From Carettochelys insculpta (Eukaryota > Chordata > Testudines > Carettochelyidae): a DNA stretch of 64,000 nt. Position 1 is the first letter of the stretch, and the number at the start of each line of letters is the position of its first letter. The stretch spans positions 102,808,501 through 102,872,500 of the forward strand of contig NC_134142.1 of assembly GCF_033958435.1 (NCBI RefSeq), written 5' to 3'. Made by a program: the position numbers and the translations under genes. Under the pieces are notes generated by a model that saw nothing but the letters and a program-made list of their open reading frames with translations, was not told the DNA's origin and did no database searches. This document shows positions 1 to 12,023 of this stretch, in pieces.

Positions 1-2162
1 TAAATTATTCTCGGCATAGAATCATGTCGGTACTTTGTCTTCCTTTAGTGCCAGGATTTCAAAGCATCTTACACACTTAAACATCACTACATCTGTGTAC
101 ATTATCCACATTTGTAGCAATAAGGGAACTGGATCAAAGTAGTTAAAGGTAAGCCATCAACTTTAAAATTTCCTTGTAGTTACTGAATCAGTGCACAGGA
201 CATAGGAGGCATTGGATGTATTCAGTCTGTTACTGGCTTATTATGGGTTTGTGAGTTTGGGGTATAAAATACTATGGGATCTGCATATCTAAATTTAAAT
301 GGTCATTTTGTTGCCCTGTTTTGTAAGAACGTGTTGGCCTAGCCAACAATTCCCTGAAAGTATTTTATAGTGCCTGGCTGCAGCTCACCTCCCTTAAAAT
401 TACAGGTTTAATTTCTATGGTGATGTTTGTCCAGTGCTTGCATAAAATGCGTTGGTGGCTTTTGGAAAGAAAAGTATTCTATATATATAATATTCACTAA
501 ATGTGTTTTCCATCTCACCTGTTCTTATTCTCATTTCAGAGATCTTTTGTATACCATGAGATTTCAAAGGCGAAGTATTAGTTCAGTGTTCCCATCTCTG
601 ATTCAAATACCTTTTAATAAACTCTCTCAAGTGTTGTTTTATTTCTAAATGTGTATAGTAAATTTTACTTAAGTTATATAAAGGGAAATCAAAATACAGT
701 GTCCTTCATTCATTGTGTTCTGTCATTATTTCAAAGAAGCTTTCTTCTGTTTTTTATATTTTGCTTTTGAAGTTTCAAGAAATAAAACTTCATTTGAATC
801 ACTTACGTTGTTTAGTTTCCTACTCTAATATTATTTCTGATTTTTGTTTCCAATGTAACACATTTTCATAACTTTGACATATAATTAGGATTAATTTTAT
901 GTACAGTAAAACAGTACTTTAAAGTATTGCACTTACATTAACCTCTTTGCTTCTTATTCTTATATCATAATTAACTAGACTAGTCCCTTGTGTAGAGTCC
1001 TATATGTATCAGCGGGGTTCTGCATTGGGGAAAGGGATCTAAGCTAGCAGATCTGATTGGAGGAGTGGGGATTTAAAAGGTGACTTCATTGTATAGCATC
1101 TCTAATAAATTCTATTTTCTTCTAGTTTTGTAGCATTGATGCAGTACAAAGTAGAACTGCTAAGCTTTGCTAACTCTGCTCTGCCTCAGATAATCTAAGT
1201 AACTGAAAGCAAACTTGCTAAAAGACTTCATTTTGCATCCTGATGCCTACCATAGTGCTTATATAGTAGAGGTACACAAGTCCAAACTTGTTGCTATTGT
1301 TCATATTTCACATTAGTTCAGTAGAGATTTACATGTTATTTTTTTCTTTTTGAATGTAATTCTGCCTCCTTGCTTTCAACATGGGAGATAGAACATTCTT
1401 AAATGTCTAGTATCTGTTTATTGGGTACCACATTAAGGACTTGATCTCACAAGGTGCTTAGCCCTCTACCACCATTCCATCAAAACTTAAACACTTGACA
1501 TCAGTAGGGCCAGTCATGGTTAAAGTTAAGCTTGAGCTGTAAGTGTTTGGGGGGATCAGGGACAGTGCTCAACATCTTCCAGGATTTGCCCCAGATTTCA
1601 TATTCTGATGAGAATGTAGCCTCTGTTAGTTGCACAACATCTGTTCAGAGCATATAATCCATGTTTTCAATTTGATGGCAGGAGTTTCATTACAGTTTTT
1701 ACACAGATCAAGCTTTTTTATTTTTTTCATTAGAATACAAAGTAAATATTGATTAAACAGCCCTTTTTGTGTCTATTTGTCCTCTTGAGTGAATTGATAT
1801 TGTAGTTACTGTTTAAATACTCTAGAAATTCAATCAGATAATGTCATTTTTAAACTTGAAGGAAATGCCTTAACTCTTGTCTAAATAAAACATGCTTGAA
1901 GTTTTCTGCTATTAGAATACAACATTGTCTGAAAGCGAGTTATGAGACAAGTCTGTAACTTAGTATGGGAGTGTCAGTTAGTGTAACAGTAAAGCTGTGT
2001 TCTGAAGTTTTGGGGTTTGTTTTTTTGTTTTTGTTTTTTTCCCCCCAAGCAAGCAGTAAACCGCATAGCTATATGAGTTTGCAGTACAGGTGACACATCT
2101 TTGATGTCCACTCTGCCATTATGCAAAAGGCTACTTTAAATTTATTTAACAAAACTCTTGTA

Positions 2163-2486
2163 CAATAAACTCTTTCATATCCAGAATTGAATTATCTGGA
2201 AGTCCCAAATAACTGGCATTTTAGCCATAAGTAAATTTCAGTTATGTTTTCCGTAACTACATATAGTGAATGTAAACACAAATACAGCAAATATGGTGTA
2301 AATTTACAGTGTAAACTACTACTGTTGGTAAATGAAGTACTTGGCGTACATTTGTTTGTTTCTTAATATATAATCTTGTTTTTCTGTAGTGTTATGCATT
2401 GCTGGGTATACCTCTCTATTATCCAGAATATTTGAATATCCAGCAACTTCGTGATCCTGGGGTGTTGGATATGAAAGAGTTTACAG
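2163..2486. mobile_element. Tigger/pogo-like non-autonomous DNA transposon
   Basis: The ends form terminal inverted repeats of about 21 bp: the left starts CAATAAACTCTTTCATATCC and the right, reverse-complemented, starts CTGTAAACTCTTTCATATCC. The element is flanked by TA on both sides (2161-2162 and 2487-2488), the target duplication expected for Tc1/mariner/pogo elements. The interior repeats 'tatccag'-like words near both ends and has no transposase ORF. The CAGTAAACTC-type terminus is typical of Tigger-derived MITEs in amniotes. At 324 bp it is a deletion derivative. Confidence 0.75.
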
Positions 2487-3309
2487 TATGTACTGAAATC
2501 AATGCCTGTTTACATTATGTACAGTGTTAAGAGTTTGAAGTAAGATACTGGTTAGAGGGGGAAAAATAAAGCCTATAGTGATGCTTAACAAATACTTTAA
2601 AATATAGCCCTCAGTACTGTATTCTATGTATTATGTGAGCGTGATTGTTTTAATTTAAAAACAAAACAAACAAACAAAAAAAAACCCCCACACAAAACCA
2701 CATTGCATCTGTATGGCAAAAAATATTCCTGAACAATGGTTTTTTAGTTAATCTGCAGTTAGTTCTATGTTAATTTTTTAAGGATTTTTTTCCTCTTACA
2801 CCGAGAGATCAGTCTTCAGCAACTGGAGCCTGACACAATTAGCATTTGTATTTCCTTTAGTCAGTGAGGTTTTGAGAGAGAGAGCTTTTCAGTTTAGGTC
2901 AGAGTAACTATCTTGTTCTTTTCCCCTTCTCTCTCCCCCCTCCTCCTCCTTGCATGGTTTAAATTTATTAAATATGTGTAATTTGATGACAATTTCGTGA
3001 GGCAGATTCCCGAAACAATTTGTTTAATGTGTTTTTTCTCAACTTTAAACTTCCAAGAACACAGCAAGTTCCCTTTTTTAAAAAGCCATCATAAGAAGGG
3101 TTTATATAAGAAAGCTGAACAGATGCTGTGTTCAGTACATCCTGAGAAGAAATTGCACTGGTTGCTCATATGGAAAGTGTATATAGTAGTGTCCTTACTA
3201 TTTCCTTAATAGTTACCAGTAGCTCAAGTGATGTAAGTTGTGCCAAGAAAATAATGTAAGATTGAGTTAAAATGTAAACTATCGCCTGTGAAGAAAAATA
3301 AAATATCTA

Positions 3310-3476
3310 GGCTGGGTCTACATGTGCCCCTTCCTTTCGAAAGGGGCATGTTAATGAGCAGGTTTGAAATATGCTAATGAGGCATTGCAGTGAATATGCA
3401 GTGCCTCATTAGCATATTTTGAACCTGCTCCTTAACATGTCTCTTTCAAAAGGAAGGGGCACGTGTAGACACAGCC
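3310..3476. mobile_element. Palindromic (foldback) Harbinger-like MITE
   Basis: This 167-bp element is almost one inverted repeat. The left arm runs GGCTGGGTCTACATGTGCCC inward and the right arm mirrors it, ending gtgtagacacagcc. The centre is near 3393, around gcagtgaatatgcagtg. It is flanked by a 3-bp direct repeat CTA (3307-3309 and 3477-3479), consistent with the 3-bp duplications of PIF/Harbinger elements, although their usual target is TWA. The GTCTACA terminus is shared with the elements at 5693, 8121, 34158 and 54980. It has no coding capacity. Confidence 0.75.
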
Positions 3477-4132
3477 CTAGTGGGAGTTGAAAGCATAGAA
3501 AATAGTTTTTTTAATGACCAGTGACTTAAACATCAGCTTGTAATGGGGCTTGGAAGAAAAAGGTTAACATAATTTGGGCCTCACAGGCAGAGATATCCCG
3601 GAGGCTGTCAACTAGGGCTTGACTGTACCTGGAATAATGCATTTCATTCCAATTAGAAAGATAATGGCAAACTAGAGACTGTTCAGAGAGAGAAGCAATA
3701 AAAGTGATTTGCTGGCTCCAGGGAAAATTTAGATTAAATAGCAGGAAAAACTGCTAAAAATGAAGTGCATTAGTTTGTTGCATGGTCCCTCAAAAAGCAT
3801 TGATAGAGGCAAACTGGCTTATAACATATAATACTGGACTGAACAAAACATGAGAAAATATAGGAAATGGGAGTGAGGTGCACTGAACTTTTTTTTTTAA
3901 TTCCTAATTCCAATGCTTGTCTGAAAAACAGCTCTCTTTACTCACTATGATGAAAACCCCCCAGAAAAAGCATAAATGTCACAATGCAGACCATAATTAT
4001 AAAGAGCTGTAAGTATAAACTGAATGAAGTTTTCTCACAATACAAAAATTTGCATTCTGAAAGTCAAGAATGTTCTTGTGCTTCATGGCTATTCGTGGAA
4101 TTGGGTAATAACACATTATGTGAGGGAGTAGA

Positions 4133-4762
4133 CTGGGTTGGGCAATAATTTTTGAGGGGGGGGTCGCTCCAAGAATTTGGAAAGTGGCCAAAGGCTGCAC
4201 TCTTCCATCTTATGAATGAAAGAGATGTGGGGTCTGGAATTGAGGTTGGGTTTAAAAGGGAACTTAAGGTAAGGAACTGGAGTGCAGGAAGGGGGGCTGT
4301 AGGGGTTTGGCTAATGCCCTCAGGTAGGGGACTGGGTGCGAGGTGGGGGTATGGGTGGAGGAGCAGGGCAGAGGATTAGGATTATATAGGGAAGGAGGGA
4401 GGGTGGCTCTGGCTGGGAGACTTAACTTGGGTAACTCCTAGCCAGCAGCCCAGCTGATTTTTCAGGCAGGCTCTCCTGCCCAGCCATGGCAGGAGCCATG
4501 TACCCCTGTGAATACGTATGAACTTGATGGGATTGGGAGAGGTGCTTCAAACAAGAAGCTCCCATTGGTCAAAAACAGTCAATGGGCCTATGACACTTCT
4601 TTCTCCTCCCCTCTGGCTTGTAGCTATTGAAAAACCAAACAGGGCCCTGCAACTGCTTTTCTGAGCAGTATGTAGCAGGAGTGGGGCAGGCAGAGAGGAG
4701 ACCAAATTTGGTGACTTGGCAGGTCAGATCCAGCCCCCCCAGCCGTATTTTGCCCAGATCTT
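4133..4762. mobile_element. hAT-like non-autonomous element, GC-rich
   Basis: The imperfect terminal inverted repeats share TGGGCAA near the left end and the complementary ttgccca near the right end. The 7-bp word gagtaga lies directly outside both ends (4126-4132 and 4763-4769), which fits an 8-bp hAT target duplication with one changed base. The interior is G-rich (gggg runs, tgggg and aggag words) and ends near 'cagatccagcccccccagccg', a layout common in turtle non-autonomous hAT repeats. The 75-aa ORF inside it is a by-product of the G-rich composition. Confidence 0.6.
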
Positions 4763-5019
4763 GAGTAGATACTTGCTTTATAGTTTCTTCTAGCTCTTCT
4801 GTGCTATGGATGGGACTTGATGTTTTATCATGAAGCCACTTTAATTTCAGCTAGCTGGAAGGTTATCTTAAAAAGGCAAATTTTACCTTGTGTCTTTTGG
4901 TTAATACAGCATAGAAGAGCTTTTATTATGTCATGGTACAGCAGTTAAAAGTTAAATGTCATAAAAATCTCATTGTCAATGGAATGAATTGTTTGGAGTT
5001 TGCTGTTAGGCTCACTTAA

Positions 5020-5195
5020 CAACTTGCACTTACATAATGCTTTTATCCTTAGAATTCAGGGTTTTACAAAAATAGGGTAAGTTTATTTAAGTAAACTAAA
5101 GCACAGAAATGAAGTGATTTGACTTTCCACATAGGAAGCCAGTAGCAGAGCTGTAACCAGACCTCATATTCTTTGACTCCTAGGCTTGTGTATTT
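5020..5195 (+). repeat. Ancient CR1/L3-like LINE fragment
   Basis: This resembles the 3' part of L3/CR1 elements found across amniotes. The order 'gcacttacataatgctttt', 'ttttacaaaaatagggtaag', 'aaagcacagaaatgaagtga' and 'agccagtagcagagctgtaac' corresponds to the well-known segment reading 'cagaggttaagtgactt ... gcagagctgggaa'. It is diverged, non-coding and directly followed by a MIR-like fragment. Confidence 0.5.
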
Positions 5196-5204
5196 AATTC
5201 ACAG

Positions 5205-5325
5205 TTTTTGGAGTGGTTAGGACACTAGACTGCAGTCATTTCTTTGCTCTGCCACAGACTTCTTGCGTGATCTTGGGCAAATCACTTAACTTCTGTGTGG
5301 GCTCACTTCTTGCCCTGTACAAAAG
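5205..5325 (+). repeat. MIR-like SINE (core-SINE) fragment
   Basis: The sequence contains the signature order of MIR: 'gtggttaggacactagactg' (tRNA-related and linker part), 'ctctgccacagacttcttg' (core), then 'gatcttgggcaaatcacttaa' (3' core). It is diverged, which fits an ancient insertion in a presumed intron. Confidence 0.65.
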
Positions 5326-5692
5326 AATTTGTGATCCCGTGGGGCAGAAGTCTTCTGTTATCTGTTGCATGTAAGAATACCTACCAGGACTGTCCTGGCA
5401 TCCTCTTGGCTGCTAATCTGGAACGACGTGCACTTTTTGAAATATATTGTTTTTTCCTACCTCCTTGTGATGTGGGAATACTGACTCTTAGTGCAAACAG
5501 GTGTATGTAAATCTAGCAGAACTAAGTGAATCTTAGGGAGTCTGTCTAGGTAAGGGTGGTCTAATTCAGTGGTTCTCAACCAAGGATATGCATAGCTATA
5601 GGAATACACTGAAGTCTTCTTGGAGGTCCATAAGGTTGTTTAGATAATTGCCTAATTTTACAAGCGGCAAAACTTGATTGCACACTAACATA

Positions 5693-6137
5693 GGCCATGT
5701 CTACACAGGAAGCCTCTGTTGACAGCAGTTATTGTTGGAAGGACTTCCTGGCAAAACTTGTGTTGACAGATCTCATCTACACAGAAAAGCAGATCGAAAG
5801 AGCAATCCGCTCTGTCGACAGAGAGCAGCCAGACTGCCCGGGCCTTTCTCGACAGAAAATGGCTCATCAGAAGCTCTGCAAAAATATGGCTGCCTGGTGA
5901 ACCGGAAGCCCTGTCTGCCTACAAAAGAACCCCAGAGCTTCTACACAGCTGTTTTGTTGACAGGAAACGGTTGAGAAAGGTGTTTGTATCTGACCAAGGA
6001 GAGATATAATGCTGCCAGCGGATGTGCTAGGTTTTATTGACAAACTATCAACAGTGCGCATTTGCCATGTAGACGTGCCACCTTTTTTCAGCAAAAGCCT
6101 GGTTTTACCAAGGAAAGCCACTCATGTAGACATGGCC
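5693..6137. mobile_element. Harbinger-type MITE (445 bp)
   Basis: The terminal inverted repeat GGCCATGTCTACA at the left is matched by tgtagacatggcc at the right. The flanking triplets ATA and AAA may be a decayed 3-bp target duplication. Inside are repeated tcgaca/tgtcga words, including 'ttgacag' and 'ctcgacag'. ORFs of 60-84 aa on both strands are not conserved proteins. The TIR belongs to the same family as those at 8121 and 34158. Confidence 0.7.
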
Positions 6138-8120
6138 AAAGTGTAGAAAACAATGTTGGAGTGCATAAGGAATAGCATGGGAAGCAATACCATTATAGAA
6201 AACAGTGATACACCATTACACAGGCTATTAGATTTGTTATGGCCACCTGTCTCAGAACAGGTGTTACGAAAATAGTCTGTAGAGTGGGCAGAGGACACAT
6301 GTAAAAGACATGCAATAAGAATATTAGAGCAATAAAAAAACTTCCTCTTGAAGAGAGCTTGTAAAGATTGAGACAGTTATGGTGAAAGGAGACCTGATAA
6401 AGTATACAGAATAATGGGTGTTACTGAGAAGGTAAATGGGGAGCGTAACATCCGAAGAAAGAACATGAAATTAACCCAGACAAAGTCGTGGCACCAAAAG
6501 ATGTATGTTTATCATTTTACAGACCTGCTTTATAGTCATCATCACCACCCCTTCATTTATGCACCATCTGTTTGGATATGCAAGCTCTCGGGGCAGTAAT
6601 CTTTTGTGTGCCTTCTAAGTCACCAAGCATGCTGCTGGGGATTGCAAATAAACATTCACCCTCTAGATGAGTGCCATAGAGGGACTTGGAAAAATTAAAT
6701 TAATTAATTACATAATGAATAGTAACATGAAGCAGTAATGTTAATAGTATACCCTGAAGGACCTATTTCAGGTAATGACATCTGGAACCCGTCACCAGTT
6801 ATCAGTTTGAATCCAAACCAGGACAATAATGAATTTACTGGCTGTTGGATGCTCATCAGCCTCTGAATTCTGGTGGTCTCAGCCCAGTTGTTCCTGGATG
6901 TCTGTCCATACTATAAAACCCAGTACAATTTCACAAGTTACCTGATAGGTTGTCTCTGCAGAAAACTATGGAAGCTGGACTAAGCCAAGGGCAGAGATGG
7001 GTGAGGAAGCTTACGCTGGAAGAGCATAAGTTGCAGCCACTCTCTGGACAGAGGATTTCATATTCCAGAGATGTCAATCAGGCATCTTTTACAAGCACTA
7101 AGTTCATGTGACACAACACAATAAAAACTGGTAACAGCATTCGTTTATGAGGATTGCAATTTTTCACGATCAACTGATTTTTAGGGAACTGTTTCAAATG
7201 GCATTGGGTAGAAATACTGTCTCTGTGAACATTTTAAGTTTTTATAATAATTCCAGATATTTTAAATCTATTTTTCCCATTTAACATGGCAAATGCATAA
7301 CATGTTTCCATTTTCCTTCTGTCTTGTCACAAAAGTGCTTGATATGGAAACAGTCTTTTATAAGCACTTGCAACCAAATATGGAGTAATGTTTCCTAATA
7401 TGTCAATTTGTGAAAATTGCTTTTTTAAAATTACTTTTCATTACTTTTTGTCATAGCCTTGATTTCCTTTTGCAACACATAGAATACTTGAGCACTGATT
7501 TCAGTAAGACTTTACATAGAGAAAATTATTGTGTATTATTGCATACAAAGATCCTGTATAGTTGTGGTCATGTTGCTGCTAGTGCTTCTTGCTGTTGCAT
7601 TAAATCACTGCATTTCTGTCAGGTTTTAACTACTACTGGCACCAAAGATTATTAGAGTTGAAAGAGATTGGAGGAAAAAAAATCTATTTCCCATTATTTA
7701 CTGAGGACTTGACAGCACTCTGCACTCCCCTATTTCACTTTCCCCTATGTAGTCAAAGTAAGGAAAAAGATGGGAAAACATAAAAAAAAAAATAAGAAAC
7801 TGTCATTGTAAAATTACAGAAAAACTCAAGGGCGGGTGTAATACCAAACTACCTTTTTTGAAAATGACTATATTTCAAGTTGACAATGTCCCTTTAGGTC
7901 TAAGTGTATTCCTTTAGGTAAATTTTAGTTTTTAAAGGGTAGTTGAAGCTTCACAGAGAGCAGAAAAGTAATCAATATAAAAACAGTTATCTGTGTCACA
8001 TTTTGATCCTGTAAATCCCACAACTGACCTCTTTTTTAAACAAAGGTCATTTTAGTGAATATGAGAATTTTCCAAAGAATTTTTCCAGCTCCTGCTGCTT
8101 ACTCCTTGGCTAAAGTGACA

Positions 8121-8534
8121 GGCTGTGTCTACAGTACAGAGATCCTTCAAGAGAAGGTCTTCCAGAGGCCAACTTCTAAAAAAAACTTCTTTCAAAAGAG
8201 TGTGTCCACACAGAAAAAAGCAGATTGAAAGATCAATCTGCTCTTTTGATAGTGAGTGTTCACACAGCCCTTGCTTTTGACAGAATGGATCAGGCAGTGA
8301 AAAATCTGGTACCATGAGGACAGCTCTTTCAAAAGAAGGGCCTGCAGAGCTTCTCTGCATGATTTTTTTTTTTTAGAAAGAATCTTCCGCATCTGTGAGA
8401 GGAAGAGGGCCCCCGGAAAAAGGGCCGCATTCTTTTGATTTCAGATCGAAAGTGCATTTTGTGTGTGGATGCTCCACAGGCTTTTTCAAAAAAGGCCTGA
8501 CTTTTCCGAAAGTCTTGCAAGTGTAGACACAGCC
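8121..8534. mobile_element. Harbinger-type MITE (414 bp) with 3-bp TSD
   Basis: The left end reads GGCTGTGTCTACAG and the right end reads tgtagacacagcc, a good terminal inverted repeat. It is flanked by an exact ACA duplication (8118-8120 and 8535-8537). The interior carries many ttcaaaag/cttttga words characteristic of these turtle MITEs. The overlapping - strand ORFs of 66-102 aa are chance readings through it and were not annotated as genes. Confidence 0.75.
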
Positions 8535-9825
8535 ACAGTGTTTTGTATGTAATAATTGTTTCCATAGCAACCTTTTGTTACAAGACATTCTTGCTATAAC
8601 TACAAGACTCTTGTAAGTAAGCTATGCCTTACAAGGTACGCTTTTAAGAATTCAGTAAAATGAACTACAGTAGCTCTGAAAGAGCTGTTAGAGCTGTTTT
8701 GGTTGTCAGTTCCTGTGTTCCATTCCCCACCCCTTCAAAAATACTCAGGTGTTGCTCACAGACTGTAAAAATTAATGATTAGTTGAATTAGTATTTCAGC
8801 CAGGATTTTATTTTGCTGTGTTCCGGGTAGCCTACCGCCATAGCCTTTCCAAATGCAATGTCCCAGGTGCCTGGCTCAGAACCAGTTTCGGCCCATTCAT
8901 GTCAGGGACGTAGAGCTTTTGTAGGTGGCTTCAGTGACTCACCTACCTGGTCTTAGCTGCTGCTCTGTTCTTAGGACAACCAAGTTCAGCAGCCTACTTT
9001 GTGGCTTCTCTGTGTCTCTGACTGCACTCTGGACTTCAGCTCTGACTCATGTTGCCTTGTTCCATGGAACAGTGCGGGAAGATGACATCGCAGTTCAATT
9101 CACTCCCCCCTTTGTAGAGAAAATTTGAGCGCAAAAGGCAACTTCAGGCATGTTAAGGAGGCAGGGAAATGACAAATTCCATGGCAAAAAATGCTTAATT
9201 CTGTGGTATGTTATAAAAATACCAGATTCCATTCATGGAGTCCCTATGACCATGCTTGTGGCAAATGAGACAGTTCACTAGAAGTAAGTGCAAGCCAGCA
9301 TCAGTTCCTTAATGTATGCTAAATTCACATTTTCAACATTATCACCAGCCCTGAAGGCTAGAAAGTGTTTTTTTCTCAAATAGGGAGAACAGATTCTGTA
9401 GTTCGATTCTGGAGCAAGACATGAATTCCATGGCAATTTTTTGTAATGGCAGGCAAGCAGGCAATGTGGGGTCAAGTCTGTGCTGGCTCCATGCTCATGT
9501 TGTCTTGCTCATTGTAGCTATTGCTCTCTTCATTATCTCTCTCTTCATTTATACTTTTGTAACTCAATAATTTGTGCCACCAAACAGCTTTCTTGAATTA
9601 GTAGTAATTAAGGTAATACATATTAATTTCTTACATGAGCTGTACATAAGCCGGAGTAGTTTACTCTGCCAACTAAGATCACAATTCTGCAACACGCTCT
9701 GCTAGTGTGGACACCTTTAGGGTTCCTTGAAGTACATGGGTACTGCGTTTGCACTAACATATTCTGATGCAGAATTAGGCATGTCCCAGGAAAGATATGT
9801 GTTTAGGTGAGTTGCATCTAGGGCA

Positions 9826-9985
9826 CAGAACCAGGAGTAACAGCTTCTGACTGCTAAGCCAATCACTGACCTTGATGTCTTCATGGTCTTGGACAAGTTA
9901 TCTGTTTACCTCAGTTCTTTACCTTCATGTAGCTTGTTCTTTACCTGTAACATGGGTGCTGAAATTATGACCACCAGTTTGATGA
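9826..9985 (+). repeat. MIR-like fragment
   Basis: The order of 'ggtcttggacaagttatctg', 'acctcagttctttacc' and 'cctgtaacatgggtgctgaa' matches the 3' core and tail of MIR (tgaccttgggcaagtt, cctcagtttc, tgtaaaatggggata). Diverged and non-coding. Confidence 0.5.
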
Positions 9986-10171
9986 TATGCACACAGAGCA
10001 TTATTGAAAAGATAGTTCACAATTTTAGCTGCAACAATCTACCATTTCTGCGATGCAAGTAGGGTATTTTAAAATAAGAACACAGAAATGAAGCTATCCA
10101 TGCAAACTGTTTCAGTTCCATGCAGAACGGAGTAAAAGGTGACCAAAAAAAAAAATCAACTTGTTTTTCAG

Positions 10172-10386
10172 CAAAGACAAGTCGTTTTCCACCAAAGATG
10201 CATCACCAGATATCCCCAGAAGGCAGGTCTTCTGGTGTACATTTTCCGAGGTCTCACCTGGCAGAGGCAGTTGCCAAGGCAAAGGGTGTTGGAGGAGGAG
10301 GCGTCAGTGGAAGAGGTCTTGTGGGGCAGATCATACCCATTTATGGGTTTGGAATCCTTTTATACATACTGTACATTTTGTTTAAG
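10172..10386 (+). CDS. RIC3: RIC3 exon 2: acetylcholine-receptor chaperone, transmembrane segment
   Basis: RIC3 is an ER membrane protein that promotes folding and assembly of nicotinic acetylcholine (notably alpha7) and 5-HT3 receptors. The exon is bounded by a pyrimidine-rich acceptor (ttgtttttcag) and the donor gtaaga. It enters in phase 1 and ends in phase 0 on a lysine codon. It encodes a Phe-Pro-Pro, Met-His-His segment, the RSHLAEA(V)AKAKG block, a glycine-rich linker (GVGGGGVSGRG), and the hydrophobic segment QIIPIYGFGILLYILYILF, the second membrane segment of RIC3. Residues agree closely with vertebrate RIC3. The exon joins cleanly in phase to the next one at 11945. The open frame extends left to 10120 only by reading intron. 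Confidence 0.95.
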
Positions 10387-11944
10387 GTAAGACTAAATAT
10401 CTATCTCTAAAACACTGGTCTATCAGTGAAATCTGAAAAAAAAATCTAAGCTTGCGCTGTTTTTAAAAATCATTTATCCGAAACTACCCAACTCAGGCGC
10501 AGATACAAATTAGCTGGCAATTTATGGATTAGCGACAAATGGGACTAGTCTGCATGATAGGTTTTACAATAGTAAATGCTGTAATTAAAGATGTGTCTAG
10601 ATTACAGCTTCAGGTATAATTTCCAGTTTGGATACATGTACCTATGCCAACTTGCTAAAACTAGCAGTGGGGATGGGACAGTGCAGCCCTGCCTGGTGCA
10701 ATTTAGATGTATACTTAAGGTGCAGCAAAGGTCATTCTATAATTTAGGTCCTACTATTTTTAGCATTGATTATTTTTTTTTTCTCCACAAAGTTGGAGAG
10801 AAGTTGTTAAATCTATTTTAACTACCTAAGGAAAATATTAGATAGAGTAAATCAGCAGAGCTGTATTGCCTTTAATGGAATTCTAGTTGAAGATCAGGAC
10901 CAAAGCGAAGGTCTAGAAAAAAATCAACGATTAACTACATCTCAGGTAGCTTGCTTTTTATAGCATCTTGTTACTCAGAAATCCTTAAGCTTTACCCTTA
11001 TATGCGTAAAAATTGAGAAACTTGTGACTCCTCTGACATGTTCATATAGCAGGTGAAAGTGGCCCCGATACAACTACAGGCTGGGAAGGGTGCGAAGATT
11101 CTGTGGGGTTTTTATACCCTTTCCCACCTAGCCTGACAGGTACTGGAAGAGCTAAAATGGACATTGCCTTGATTCCAGTTATTCAGCATGCTGGTGTGCA
11201 CAGGAGAGAAATTAGTCTTGCTGCTGCATAAAGGCCTTGTGCAGCTTCTTCCTTTGAATAAAGGGTGAACCAGGAACAGTGACTTGGTAGTCTCTGCTCA
11301 GGAGACTCCCAGGTTAAGAAGTGCAGAAGTGCTATTGCAGACTATAGGAAAGGCACTTTCATTGGGCTGGTTAAGCACTGTTCAACAGGATCTAACTTTT
11401 ATTTTATACAGGTGAAAGGGAGTGACAAGAACATATAGTTTTTAGTAGATCCTGATGGTTTCTGTGTTGCTGTCAAGTGTTAGTACAATGTCAGAGAAGT
11501 ACATGAATGGCAGAAATCTTTTGGTTTAAGAAAGACCAGCAAATAGATTGGAATTAATTCTCCCCTGCCTCTCTCCCCCAGAATTTTTAAGAGTCTGTCT
11601 TTGCCCAAACAAAACCTCTTTTAGTAGTGGGTGTTCTGTGTACAGATGGATTGTAGGCCTAGGCCATTTGGAATAATGTTCACATTTTTAAGATGTAAAT
11701 GTGATATTTATCAGTTAAGCCCTTATTTTGGTTAAAAAATTATTGGTTGTAAGTATGTGATAGCATGTTTTGTTAGCTAGGTTTCCATTGTGTCTTTCAT
11801 GATTGCTTGTTTTTCTCTTTAGTGGTATTTTTTCTGCTTAATTTTTAACAAAGTTTTGGCTCTCTGTCTTCCTAGTTTGATGCCTTTTGGGTTTCTGTAG
11901 TGCTGTTCTGTAACTCCTACAATAATAGGGTTTTCCACTTACAG
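10387..11944 (+). other. RIC3: RIC3 intron 2
   Basis: The intron runs from donor gtaaga to acceptor ttccacttacag. It is AT-rich and I see no second gene or recognisable RNA in it. Confidence 0.85.
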
Positions 11945-12023
11945 CTCTCTTCCAAAGGAAAAACCACTACAGTGGAACGGAAATCTCCTGCTGCTATCCC
12001 TGGAAACATGAACAGGAAAATCA
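11945..12023 (+). CDS. RIC3: RIC3 exon 3
   Basis: This 79-bp exon starts in phase 0 and ends in phase 1, before donor gtaagt. It encodes a short basic stretch directly after the membrane segment: LSSKGKTT, then a Val-Glu-Arg-Lys variable part, then PGNMNRKI. The vertebrate family has the same pattern, a KGKTT motif followed by PGN and HRK/NRK leading to the coiled coil. The final A is completed by CT of exon 4 to give Thr. The Lys/Arg content fits the cytosolic, positive-inside side of the membrane. Confidence 0.93.

Larger units (their letters stand above)
1..10171 (+). other. RIC3: Probable RIC3 intron 1 (no exon seen)
   Basis: This AT-rich stretch lies upstream of RIC3 exon 2, and I see no conserved coding exon in it. 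RIC3 exon 1 encodes a signal-anchor-like hydrophobic N-terminus and normally sits in GC-rich sequence. No matching ORF or CpG-rich island is visible here, so exon 1 probably lies left of the window. The interval holds a Tigger-like element (2163-2486), a palindromic MITE (3310-3476), a hAT-like element (4133-4762), old CR1/L3 and MIR-like fragments (5020-5330, 9826-9985) and two Harbinger-type MITEs (5693-6137, 8121-8534). The other stretches show only short chance ORFs. The intron assignment is an inference from exon 2 entering in phase 1. Confidence 0.6.

Noticed and set aside
8052..8588. Four overlapping - strand frames
   Set aside because: They lie in the MITE at 8121-8534 and show no protein family.
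8925..9128. 67-aa frame with hydrophobic start, considered as RIC3 exon 1
   Set aside because: The residues do not match the RIC3 N-terminus and there is no suitable donor or GC-rich promoter context.
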